Origin: a bacterium | GTDB taxonomy: Bacteria > Verrucomicrobiota > Verrucomicrobiia > Limisphaerales > JAJXZI01 | Length of the DNA stretch: 41,920 nucleotides | Direction: 5' to 3' | Assembly: GCA_021780115.1 (NCBI GenBank) | Contig: JAJXZI010000130.1 | Location: 1-41,920, forward strand | Shown here: positions 16,387-23,997 of the stretch, in pieces | Numbering within the stretch: position 1 is the first letter of the stretch | Layout: every line of letters starts with the position of its first letter | Position numbers and translations under genes: made by a program | Notes under the pieces: generated by a model | The model's database searches: none | Told to the model about the DNA's origin: nothing | The model's input: only the letters and a program-made list of their open reading frames with translations

Positions 16387-19300
16387 ATGGCAAGAACTGC
16401 AACCCGAAACGGGAACGCCAAGCGTTCCAACGGCACGACCAAATACGACGCGCACCAAACGGTGCTCTCGCAGACCTACGGCGCGTTGGCGGCGCTGCGG
16501 CGCGAGCTGTCGGACTCGAAGACGGCCGTGGCCGAGCGCGAGGAACTGCTGCGGGGCTTTGCCGCCTGCGCCGACCCGCAGCGCTCGTGGCTCCTGCTGG
16601 AGGACTACTTCGAGAAGCTCTCGCTCTCGCGGCGCGACTTTCCAGACACCGACTGGTGGCCGAGGATGCTCACCTGCCAGGGCCGGGCGCGGCTGGAGCA
16701 GCTCGCTTTCCTGTTCCTGAAGGTGCGACGTTCGCCGCCCCTGGAGCTTTCCGCGTTCGCCAACACCGAGCGCTTCGCCCAGGCGCAGGCGGCCGAGCGC
16801 GAGCAGGAGTTGATGCGGCATCTGGAGGATTGGCTCTTCCCGCACACGCCGGCCCACCTGGATGCCCCGCGCGCCTCGCTGCGTGTCCTCTGCACGCCCC
16901 AGCCCCTGCCCGACCAGCCCAACCGCCACCAGTTGGCCGTCCAGTTCCTCGTCCAGCGTCAGCGCGCCGGCGAAAAGCCCAAGACCCTGCAGGAAATCAT
17001 CGACCTCACCACCCGCGCCACCCACGAGGAAGAACTGTTTCCACCGCCGGACTGGGAGTTCATCCGCTGGCTGGCGGAGACGCACCAAGGCCGGCAGGAC
17101 GGGAGCGAGACTCTCCTGCTCTCCGAACTGGACCTGCTCCACTGGCTGGCGCGGTGGGGCCACACCGCGCGCCTCGAATCCGCGCATGGCCCGGCGCCGT
17201 ATCAGTTTCACGGCCAGGTCGCCGAACTGGTGCCGCATCTGGAAAACGGCGACGCCGACCTGTCCTTCACTCACCGGCTGAAGCTGCCCGACGGTTCGGT
17301 GGTGCCGGTGAAGGACCTGCGGTTTTTCAGCGGCCAGCCGCCGCTCGTGCTGGTGGGCAGCACCTTCTGTCTCCTCCGCAGCGCGCCCCCGCCCGCGGTG
17401 CTCGAATACTGGGCCACCAAACCCGCCATCCCCGTCCGCAAGCTCAGCCATCGCCTGCTCCTGCACCTGCGCCGCACGCACGATCCCAAAGACGGCGTGA
17501 ACTGGGAACAACTCTGCCTGGTCCATCACGGCCGGCCGCACTTCGTCTTCGAGTTGTTGGACGAGACGGTGCAACTCCGGCTCCTGGCGCGGAGCGAACG
17601 CGACGAGAGCCTCTGGCTGTGGACCGGCCACGAGTGGCAGCGCCAGGAGCCGCCGCCCCGCCCCGCCGACAAGCCGGAACTCCTGGACGACCCGCGTTTG
17701 GAACCGGCCACGCAATGGCTGCGGGCGCTCGACTGGTTCACGCCCGAACCGGGCCTGTGGGTGGGCGACGCCACCGAGCACTGCTTGGGCGCGCTGGCGC
17801 TGCACTGGTCGCAGCGCCCGCCGGAGGTGGAATTCCTGGGCAATCCGGCCTTCCACCGCCTCTTCCTCAACCCGCGCCGGCTCAAGCCGCGCCTGGTCGT
17901 CAAAGGCAGCGGCATCGATTGGCTGGCCGTCTCCGCCGAATGGGAGGAAGAAGGCCTGAAGCTCAGCGCGTCCGATCTCGAACGGCTGGCCAGCGCGACG
18001 GGCCGCTTCGTCCGATTGCCCAACGCCGGCTGGGTCGAGTTGGACACCCATGCCGTCCAGTCCGCCCACGAGGCGATGGCCGATCTGGGCGTCGAGGGCC
18101 TCATCCCCGTGGCACAGAAGATCGGCATGGAAAACGCCGCGCACCTGGACGAGGAAGGGATGGCGCGCTTCGCCGACACGCCGCAGGCCCAGGCCTTGCG
18201 CGAGCGGCTGAAACATTTCCGCGGCATTCCGGAGACGAAACTGCCCGCCGGCATCCACGCCGAGATGCGTCCGTATCAGAAAGACGGTTTCGATTTCCTC
18301 TGCCATCTCACGGCGATCCGGCTGGGCGGCATCCTGGCCGACGACATGGGGTTGGGCAAAACGCTCCAGACCCTGGCTTGGCTGGCCTGGCTCAAGGACC
18401 GCAACCGCAAGGATCCCAAACCCTCCCTCGTCATTTGCCCGGCCTCCGTGCTGCACAACTGGCGCCGCGAGGCGGAGCGCTTCACGCCCAACCTCAAAGT
18501 GCTCGTGCTTCAGAGCGGCGCCGAGCGGCACAACCTCCGCAAGCAGATTCCGCAGCACGATCTGATCGTCACCAATTACGCGCTGCTCCGGCGCGACTTG
18601 GAAGAATTGCAGAAATTCGATTTCCAGGCGGTCATCCTCGACGAGGCGCAGTTCATCAAGAACCCCGCGGCGCAGGTCACCCAGGCCGTCAAGGAGTTGA
18701 AGACCGGCCACCGCCTCGCGCTCACCGGCACGCCGCTGGAGAACCGGCTGCTCGATTTGTGGAGCATCATTGACTTCGTCCACCCCGGCTACCTCGGCGA
18801 CGAGGAGCATTTTCTGGAAACCTACGATCCGCGCGGGGCGGAGACCGAGCAAGGCGCCGTACGCATCGCCCGGCGCCGGCTCGCGGCGAAAATCCGCCCG
18901 CTGCTGTTGCGCCGCCTGAAAAAACAGGTGGCCAAGGATCTGCCCGACCGCATCGAGCAGCGCCGCGACTGCGAGTTGGACGAAGAGCAGCGCAAGCTCT
19001 ACCTCGCCGAACTGCGCCGCAGCCGCGAGCAGGTCTTCAAGACCGTCGCCGAGAAGGGCCTTAACAAGAGCAAGCTCATGGTCCTGGCCGCGCTGACGCG
19101 CCTGCGCCAGATCTGCTGCCACCCGCGCCTGGTTGGCAACGATTCCGCCTCCGGCAAGACGGACACCCTGTTCGAGTTGCTCGACCCACTGCTGGCCGAG
19201 GGACAGAAGGTGCTGGTCTTCTCGCAGTTCGTGCAAATGCTCGAATTGCTCCAAAAGGAATGTGTCACCCGCCAGATCAAGACGCACATCCTCACCGGCC

Positions 19301-19659
19301 AGACCAAGCAGCGGCAGGAAGTGGTGGGCGCATTCCAGGGCGATGCCGACCCGTGCGTGTTCCTGTTGAGCTTGCGGGCGGCCGGCACCGGCCTGAACCT
19401 CACCGCCGCCAGCTACGTCGTGCTCTACGATCCGTGGTGGAACCCGGCGGTGGAGGCGCAGGCCATTGACCGCTCCCACCGCATCGGCCAGACGCAGACG
19501 GTCAACGCCTACCGGCTCATCTCGCCCGGCACCGTCGAGGAAAAAATCTGGGAACTTCAACAGAGCAAAGCGCAGACGATCGCCGACGTGCTGGGCGAGG
19601 AAGGCTTCGCCCGGAGCCTGACGACGACGGATTTGGAATACCTGTTCTCGGAGGATTGA
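16387..19659 (+). CDS. SNF2-family DNA helicase/translocase
   Basis: A 1090-residue protein. The N-terminal 600 residues are a divergent accessory region. The SNF2 ATPase core starts near residue 620 with Walker A in GGILADDMGLGKTLQTLAWL, motif Ia in LVICPASVLHNWRREAERF, Walker B DEAQ (VILDEAQFIKNP) and motif III LALTGTPLENRLLDLWSI. Helicase lobe two includes KVLVFSQFVQMLELLQ, FLLSLRAAGTGLNLTAAS and DRSHRIGQTQTVNAYRL. It ends with a conserved tail (AQTIADVLGEEGFARSLTTT). Such bacterial SNF2 proteins are thought to remodel protein-DNA or RNA polymerase complexes; no nuclease or methyltransferase domain is seen. Its last 100 bp are duplicated beyond the TIR genes. Confidence 0.94.
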   Translation: MARTATRNGNAKRSNGTTKYDAHQTVLSQTYGALAALRRELSDSKTAVAEREELLRGFAACADPQRSWLLLEDYFEKLSLSRRDFPDTDWWPRMLTCQGRARLEQLAFLFLKVRRSPPLELSAFANTERFAQAQAAEREQELMRHLEDWLFPHTPAHLDAPRASLRVLCTPQPLPDQPNRHQLAVQFLVQRQRAGEKPKTLQEIIDLTTRATHEEELFPPPDWEFIRWLAETHQGRQDGSETLLLSELDLLHWLARWGHTARLESAHGPAPYQFHGQVAELVPHLENGDADLSFTHRLKLPDGSVVPVKDLRFFSGQPPLVLVGSTFCLLRSAPPPAVLEYWATKPAIPVRKLSHRLLLHLRRTHDPKDGVNWEQLCLVHHGRPHFVFELLDETVQLRLLARSERDESLWLWTGHEWQRQEPPPRPADKPELLDDPRLEPATQWLRALDWFTPEPGLWVGDATEHCLGALALHWSQRPPEVEFLGNPAFHRLFLNPRRLKPRLVVKGSGIDWLAVSAEWEEEGLKLSASDLERLASATGRFVRLPNAGWVELDTHAVQSAHEAMADLGVEGLIPVAQKIGMENAAHLDEEGMARFADTPQAQALRERLKHFRGIPETKLPAGIHAEMRPYQKDGFDFLCHLTAIRLGGILADDMGLGKTLQTLAWLAWLKDRNRKDPKPSLVICPASVLHNWRREAERFTPNLKVLVLQSGAERHNLRKQIPQHDLIVTNYALLRRDLEELQKFDFQAVILDEAQFIKNPAAQVTQAVKELKTGHRLALTGTPLENRLLDLWSIIDFVHPGYLGDEEHFLETYDPRGAETEQGAVRIARRRLAAKIRPLLLRRLKKQVAKDLPDRIEQRRDCELDEEQRKLYLAELRRSREQVFKTVAEKGLNKSKLMVLAALTRLRQICCHPRLVGNDSASGKTDTLFELLDPLLAEGQKVLVFSQFVQMLELLQKECVTRQIKTHILTGQTKQRQEVVGAFQGDADPCVFLLSLRAAGTGLNLTAASYVVLYDPWWNPAVEAQAIDRSHRIGQTQTVNAYRLISPGTVEEKIWELQQSKAQTIADVLGEEGFARSLTTTDLEYLFSED

Positions 19660-19660
19660 G
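19561..19660 (+). repeat. 100-bp direct repeat, copy 1 (3' end of SNF2 gene)
   Basis: Positions 19561-19660 (CAGAGCAAAGCG to GAGGATTGAG) recur at 20585-20684 with 98 of 100 bases identical. This copy is the native end of the helicase frame. The similarity stops sharply at both ends: A versus G before, GGAAC versus CCGGG after. Confidence 0.97.
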
Positions 19661-19686
19661 GGAACACTTGCTGGAACCTTCGCCAG

Positions 19687-19716
19687 TTGCGGGTTTGTGT
19701 CGCCTGGGTGTAGCTT
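19687..19716 (+). promoter_or_regulatory. Weak promoter candidate for the TIR pair
   Basis: TTGCGG (19687-19692), 18 bp, then TAGCTT (19711-19716). Transcription would begin about at the GTG start of the first TIR gene, giving a leaderless message. The match is poor, and read-through from the helicase gene is an alternative. Confidence 0.25.
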
Positions 19717-19722
19717 AGCCCC

Positions 19723-20166
19723 GTGAAAGTCTTCATCAGCCATACCGCACAGGCGGAGGATCTTGCCCGGAAGATCGGCGAAGGGTTGGAGCGCCAGGGG
19801 TTGGGCGTCTGGAGGGGCGACGAGGCCATCCTACCGGGGGACAACTGGGCCGAAAAGGTTTCGGAGGCGTTGAACGCGGCCCAGGCCATGGTGGTGTTGC
19901 TAACGCCCGACGCCTTGCATTCCAGCTCGGTACGCCGGGAAATTGAGTTTGCGCTGGGGAACGAAAACTTCCGGCAGCGACTCATCACTGTGCTTGTCGG
20001 CGATGCGCGGACAACGTCCACCGAATCGCTTCCCTGGATCTTGCGGCGTCTGCGAACGATCCGCCTGACCACACCCTCCGACACCGAGGCGGGCATCGCG
20101 GAGATTGGCCGCGCGTTGTTGGCCAGCGCGGCAACTGACAGTGCGGCAGTCGAGGCGTCGGCATGA
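19723..20166 (+). CDS. TIR-domain protein 1
   Basis: 147 residues, starting at GTG 19723, where the TIR fold begins directly (KVFISHTAQAEDLARKIGEG). Residues about 1-125 form one TIR domain: box 1 FISH, the region LGVWRGDEAILPGDNWAEKV (BB-loop area), AQAMVVLLTPDALHSSSV, and helix RREIEFAL, whose Glu occupies the position of the catalytic glutamate in NAD-cleaving TIR proteins. A short tail (SAATDSAAVEASA) follows, with no membrane, NLR or STING part. Bacterial TIR proteins hydrolyse NAD or make cADPR-type signals in anti-phage defence; that role is inferred here. Its stop overlaps the second TIR start by ATGA. Confidence 0.88.
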   Translation: MKVFISHTAQAEDLARKIGEGLERQGLGVWRGDEAILPGDNWAEKVSEALNAAQAMVVLLTPDALHSSSVRREIEFALGNENFRQRLITVLVGDARTTSTESLPWILRRLRTIRLTTPSDTEAGIAEIGRALLASAATDSAAVEASA

Positions 20167-20573
20167 CGCCGCAGGAACTATTCCTGTCGCACGCCTCAGC
20201 GGACGCGGCCTCGGCGGATCGGTTGGCCGAAGTTTTGCGGCATCATGGCATCCCCGTCTGGTATAGCCGCACCAACATCCAGGGTGCGCAACAGTGGCAC
20301 GACGAAATCGGGGCCGCCTTGCAGCGGTGTGATTGGTTCCTCGTCCTGCTGAGTCCGGCCGCCGTGGATTCCGTCTGGGTCAAGCGCGAGTTGCTTTTCG
20401 CATTGCAGCAACGGCACTTTGAGAACCATATCGTTCCCGTGCTTCTCGCCCCGTGCCACTACGGCGGCCTCTCCTGGACGCTGCCCATTTTCCAGATCGT
20501 GAACTTCAACGCCGGCTTTGAGACCGGGTGCCGCGACTTGCTCCGCGTTTGGGGACTGGGATTCAAGGGATGA
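20163..20573 (+). CDS. TIR-domain protein 2
   Basis: 136 residues, again a single TIR domain: LFLSHASADAASADRLAEVL, GIPVWYSRTNIQGAQQWHDE, IGAALQRCDWFLVLLSPAAV, then SVWVKRELLFALQQRHF, with the putative catalytic Glu in KRELLFAL. The C-terminal part (CHYGGLSWTLPIFQIVNFNA) keeps the conserved TIR end. It is quite different in sequence from TIR 1, so this is not a recent tandem duplication. The start overlaps the TIR 1 stop (ATGA), implying coupled, perhaps stoichiometric, expression and a two-subunit TIR assembly. No effector gene other than TIR is in the cassette. Confidence 0.88.
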   Translation: MTPQELFLSHASADAASADRLAEVLRHHGIPVWYSRTNIQGAQQWHDEIGAALQRCDWFLVLLSPAAVDSVWVKRELLFALQQRHFENHIVPVLLAPCHYGGLSWTLPIFQIVNFNAGFETGCRDLLRVWGLGFKG

Positions 20574-20584
20574 TGACGACGCCG

Positions 20585-20684
20585 CAGAGCAAGGCGCAGA
20601 CGATCGCCGACGTGCTGGGCGAGGAAGGCTTCGCCCGGAGCCTGACGACGACGGATTTGGAATACTTGTTCTCGGAGGATTGAG
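20585..20684 (+). repeat. 100-bp direct repeat, copy 2 (orphan SNF2 tail)
   Basis: A second copy of the last 33 codons and stop of the helicase, lacking the rest of the gene. Relative to copy 1 it differs at 20593 (AAA to AAG, Lys) and 20666 (CTG to TTG, Leu), both silent. Silent-only differences mean the tail was under coding selection when the copies diverged, so the copies probably came from two functional SNF2 genes. Confidence 0.97.
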
Positions 20685-20729
20685 CCGGGCAAGGGAGCGG
20701 GCCTGACACCGAACCCGGCCGCGCCGCGG

Positions 20730-23057
20730 CTACGGCGTCAACCGCAGCGCCCGGTAAAACCGCCCGCCCGAATTCGTGATCGTCGGATCGGCGAAAAACG
20801 CCGTCCCGTTCGTGCTCGCCAGCAGCGCGGTGGGCGTCCAGTTCACCAGGTTCGCGGAGCGTTCCAGCACGTAGTAATTGTCACCGGGCGGGCCGGTGAG
20901 CTTCAGGACCGGCCCGTTGCTGCCGGCCCATGGCAGCATCTCCAGCGCGAACCGCCCGTTGGGAACCAGCCACCCTTTCCGAATTGTGCTGTTTCCTGAA
21001 TCCGCGACGTAAACGTTGCCGGCGCCGTCCACCGCCACGCCGAAGGGGGCGGAGAATCGCGCGGCGCTGCCTGTTCCGTCCGCGCTGCCAGGACCGCCCG
21101 CCTGGCCGGCCAAGGTCGTCACCTCGCCTGCGACCGTTACTTTCCGAATCGAGTTGTTCAAGTTGTCCGTGACATAGACGTTGCCCGCGCTGTCCACCGC
21201 CACGCCGGCGGGATTCCAGAACCGCGCGGCGCTGCCCGTCCCGTCCACACCACTGCCCCAACTACCGGCCAAACCCGCCAGCGTCGTCACCACGCCTGCG
21301 GACGTTACTTTCCGAATCGTGTTATTCCATTTGTCCGCGACATAAACGTTGCCCGCGCAGTCCACTGCCACGCCGGAGGGTCCGGAAAATCGGGCGGCGC
21401 TGCCCGTCCCATCCGCGCTGCCCTGACTGCCCGCCAAGCCCGCCAGGGTCGTCACCGTGCCCGCCGGGGTCACCTTCCGAATCGTGTGGTTCCAGAAGGC
21501 TGCGACAAAGATGTTACCGGCGCGGTCCACTGCCACGCCGGAGGGGACGGAGAACCGGGCGGCGCTGCCCGTCCCGTCTGTGGTGCCAGGACTGCCCGCC
21601 AAACCGGCCAGGGTCGTCACCACGCCCGCCGGGGTCACCTTGCGAATCGTGTCGTTGCCGGAGTCCGCGACAAAGACGTTGCCCGCGCCGTCCACCGCCA
21701 CGCCGGAGGGGGCGGAGAACCGGGCGGCGTTGCCCGTCCCGTCCGCGCTGCCTGGGTTGTTCGCCAGGCCGGCGAGGGTCGTCACCACGCCCGCTGGCGT
21801 CACTCGCCGAATGGTGTCATTGTTTTGGTCCGCGACAAAAACGTTGCCCACGCCGTCCACCGCCACGCCGGAGGGATCGTTGAACTGCGCGGCGCGGCCT
21901 GTGCCGTCCGCGCTGCCTGGCCCCCAGCCGGCGAGGGTCGTCACCACGCCGGCTGGCGTCACCTTCCGAATCGTCGAGTTGCCGGTGTCCGCGACATAGA
22001 TGTTGCCCGCGCTGTCCGCCGCTACGCCGGAGGGACCGGCGAACCGCGCGCTGTGTCCCGTCCCGTCCGCAAATCCGCCAATGGGCCGGTTGTAGGTATC
22101 AGTAATTGACACATCCCCTGCCAGCGTCGTCACCACGCCCGCCGGGGTCACTTTGCGAATCGCGTCGTTGCCGGAGTCCGCGACATAGATGTTGCCCGCG
22201 CTGTCCACCGTCACGCCGGTGGGATAGTTGAACCGCGCGCCGCGGCCCGTCCCGTCCCCGTAGTTTGCGCTGCCCGCAAAGCCGGCCAGCGTCGTCACCA
22301 CGCCCATCGGCGTCACTTTTCGAATCGTGTGGTTGTCCTTGTCCGCGACATAGACGTTGCCCGCGCCGTCCACCGCCACGCCGGAGGGATCCAAGAACCG
22401 CGCGGCGCTGCCCGTCCCGTCCGCGCTGCCCGAATGGGGCGCCAAGCCAGCCAACGTCGTCACCACGCCCGCCGACGTCACTTTGCGGATCGTGGCATTG
22501 CCATAGTCCGCGACATAGACGTTGCCCGCGCCGTCCACCGCCACGCCAGCGGGACTCTCGAACCGGGCGGCGCTGCCCGTCCCGTCCGCGCTGCCATGAC
22601 TGCCCTCCAAGCCGGCCAGGGTTGTCACCACGCCCGCCGGCGTCACTTTGCGGACCGTGCAGGTCCAGAAATCGGCGACATAGACGTTGCCCGCGCCGTC
22701 CACTGCCACGCTGGCGAGGCCGGAGAACCGCGCCGCCAAGCCGGCCAGCGTCGTCACCCCGCCCGCCGGGGTCACTTTGCGGATCGCGTAGTTCCCGGCG
22801 TCCGCGACATAGACGTTGCCGGCGCCGTCCACCGCCACGCCAGCGGGACTCGCGAACCGCGCGGCGCTGCCTGTGCCGTCCGCGCTGCCGATGCTGGCTT
22901 GGCCGGCCAGGGTGGTGAACGTGTAGGGCGTGGAATAGTTCACTTGGCCGAAAAGCGCCACCGGCACCGGGCTGGCCCCGATCCAGAGCAAGGCCGCCAA
23001 GAGAGGAAGACGCGAATGCCGCCGCGCCGTTGGGCGATGAGAGAGACGGGATTTCAT
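20730..23057 (-). CDS. Secreted NHL-repeat beta-propeller protein
   Basis: 775 residues from ATG 23057 (a GTG at 23078 is an alternative), with a signal peptide (LPLLAALLWIGASPVPVALF). The body is 12 tandem NHL-type repeats of about 55 residues on the pattern GSADGTGSAARF, SPSGVAVDGAGNVYVAD, NTIRKVTPAGVVTTLAG. The second repeat is short, missing the GSADGTG part, and the sixth has an 8-residue insert. Twelve blades suggest two six-bladed propellers. A C-terminal segment (GPPGDNYYVLERSANLVNWT) resembles the fibronectin-like ends common in Verrucomicrobiota secreted proteins. It probably binds proteins or polysaccharide outside the cell; no catalytic residues are evident. Confidence 0.88.
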   Translation of the reverse strand: MKSRLSHRPTARRHSRLPLLAALLWIGASPVPVALFGQVNYSTPYTFTTLAGQASIGSADGTGSAARFASPAGVAVDGAGNVYVADAGNYAIRKVTPAGGVTTLAGLAARFSGLASVAVDGAGNVYVADFWTCTVRKVTPAGVVTTLAGLEGSHGSADGTGSAARFESPAGVAVDGAGNVYVADYGNATIRKVTSAGVVTTLAGLAPHSGSADGTGSAARFLDPSGVAVDGAGNVYVADKDNHTIRKVTPMGVVTTLAGFAGSANYGDGTGRGARFNYPTGVTVDSAGNIYVADSGNDAIRKVTPAGVVTTLAGDVSITDTYNRPIGGFADGTGHSARFAGPSGVAADSAGNIYVADTGNSTIRKVTPAGVVTTLAGWGPGSADGTGRAAQFNDPSGVAVDGVGNVFVADQNNDTIRRVTPAGVVTTLAGLANNPGSADGTGNAARFSAPSGVAVDGAGNVFVADSGNDTIRKVTPAGVVTTLAGLAGSPGTTDGTGSAARFSVPSGVAVDRAGNIFVAAFWNHTIRKVTPAGTVTTLAGLAGSQGSADGTGSAARFSGPSGVAVDCAGNVYVADKWNNTIRKVTSAGVVTTLAGLAGSWGSGVDGTGSAARFWNPAGVAVDSAGNVYVTDNLNNSIRKVTVAGEVTTLAGQAGGPGSADGTGSAARFSAPFGVAVDGAGNVYVADSGNSTIRKGWLVPNGRFALEMLPWAGSNGPVLKLTGPPGDNYYVLERSANLVNWTPTALLASTNGTAFFADPTITNSGGRFYRALRLTP
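20990..22905 (-). repeat. Coding tandem repeats of the NHL protein
   Basis: Twelve units, mostly about 165 bp, strongly conserved at DNA level; the stretch encoding GVAVDGAGNVYVAD recurs nearly unchanged. Repeat number is therefore likely to vary between strains by recombination. Confidence 0.85.
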
Positions 23058-23310
23058 AAGACGAGAGCGGCGGTTCACTGTGGCCGCCGACGGGCGGGCC
23101 GGACTCCGCGCTGGAGACCCGTCCCTCGGACTGGAGTTTCCACTGGCACAAGTTCCCTTTCGGAACGCTCGTTACTCTATCAGAAATCATCCCGCAAAAC
23201 AAGCGCGTCCTTTGGGGCGCCGCCAGGCCCCGTTGCCCGCCGGCCATCCGAGGATTGACCGCCCGGCGCTATTGCTGCTACCGTCCCGGCCTGCGGCAAC
23301 GCAACACACT

Positions 23311-23784
23311 ATGCGACACACGATTTCCGTCCTGGTGGAAAACAAGTTCGGCGTCCTCACCCGGATCGCCGGGCTGTTCAGCGGCCGGGGCTACAACATC
23401 GACACGCTCAACGTCGCGCCGACGGCGGACCCGACCGCGTCGCGCGCCACCATTGTCACCCGCGGCGACGACGCCACGCTGGAGCAGATCGTCAAGCAAC
23501 TCAACAAGCTCCCCGAGGTCATCGAGGTCCGCGACTTCCGCGAGGGCGAGTACGTCGATCGCGAACTGGCCCTGGTGAAGGTGAACGTGGATTCCCTGAC
23601 GCGCGCCGAGGTGATGCAGATCACCGACATCTTCCGCGCCAAGATCGTGGACGTGCAGCCCAAGACGCTGACCGTCGAGATCACCGGGGACGAGGGCAAG
23701 GTGGAGAAGTTCCTCAGCCTGATGGGCACCTTCGGCGTGCTCGACTTGACGCGCACCGGCCCGGTGGCGATGCCGCGCAAGTGA
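23311..23784 (+). CDS. ilvN: Acetolactate synthase small (regulatory) subunit
   Basis: 157 residues, starting at ATG 23311 with MRHTISVLVENKFGVLTRIA, the N-terminal ACT domain that binds valine for feedback inhibition (glycine-rich LFSGRGYNIDTLNVAP). The C-terminal half (VDRELALVKVNVDSLTRAEV, PKTLTVEITGDEGKVEKFLS) matches the small-subunit C-terminal domain. It activates the catalytic subunit IlvB, which is not in this window, unusual because the two are normally adjacent. ilvC follows 213 bp downstream with its own promoter candidate. Confidence 0.95.
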   Translation: MRHTISVLVENKFGVLTRIAGLFSGRGYNIDTLNVAPTADPTASRATIVTRGDDATLEQIVKQLNKLPEVIEVRDFREGEYVDRELALVKVNVDSLTRAEVMQITDIFRAKIVDVQPKTLTVEITGDEGKVEKFLSLMGTFGVLDLTRTGPVAMPRK

Positions 23785-23912
23785 ACGGCCTCCGCGCCAA
23801 GGCGCAGGGGAACGCCGCCTCCGGCAGGGGGGGTGTCCGCCGGGGCAGCCCGCATCGCTCGACCGGCCAGGCCCGGACATCTTGCCGCGCTGCCGGCGAC
23901 TGCCAATTGCAT

Positions 23913-23940
23913 TTGACGGACTAAGCCGGGCCGTTAGGAT
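23913..23940 (+). promoter_or_regulatory. Promoter candidate for ilvC
   Basis: TTGACG (23913-23918), 16 bp, TAGGAT (23935-23940), ending 57 bp before the ilvC start. A TACAAT at 23947 is an alternative -10 without a well-spaced -35. No leader peptide or attenuator is seen. Confidence 0.35.
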
Positions 23941-23997
23941 TCCGGCTACAATCGAACCAACGCAACAAACACGACCCAGCAACGAAAGGACTGAACC

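Larger units (their letters stand above)
19661..20584 (+). mobile_element. TIR gene cassette inserted at the SNF2 3' end
   Basis: 924 bp between the two 100-bp copies of the SNF2 tail contain exactly two coupled TIR genes and short flanks, with no recombinase. The whole repeat unit, tail copy plus cassette, is 1024 bp. The arrangement is what results when a DNA segment carrying a copy of a target gene's end inserts at that end, leaving the target intact. Mechanism (homologous recombination between tails, or a trans-acting integrase) is inferred. Confidence 0.6.

Noticed and set aside
16360-19743. A leftward open frame of 1127 codons
   Set aside because: It is the complement of the SNF2 gene. 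High GC keeps antisense frames open; its sequence has no domain and is rich in repeated Glu/Arg/Leu shadows.
16387-20573. SNF2 plus TIR as a DISARM-like or other helicase-based defence operon
   Set aside because: No methyltransferase, PLD or DUF1998 partner is present, and the duplicated tail shows that the TIR genes are a separate insertion and not an original operon with the helicase.
20990-22905. Regular repeats that could suggest a CRISPR array
   Set aside because: Units are about 165 bp, in frame and translate to NHL repeats; there is no short repeat/spacer alternation and no cas gene.
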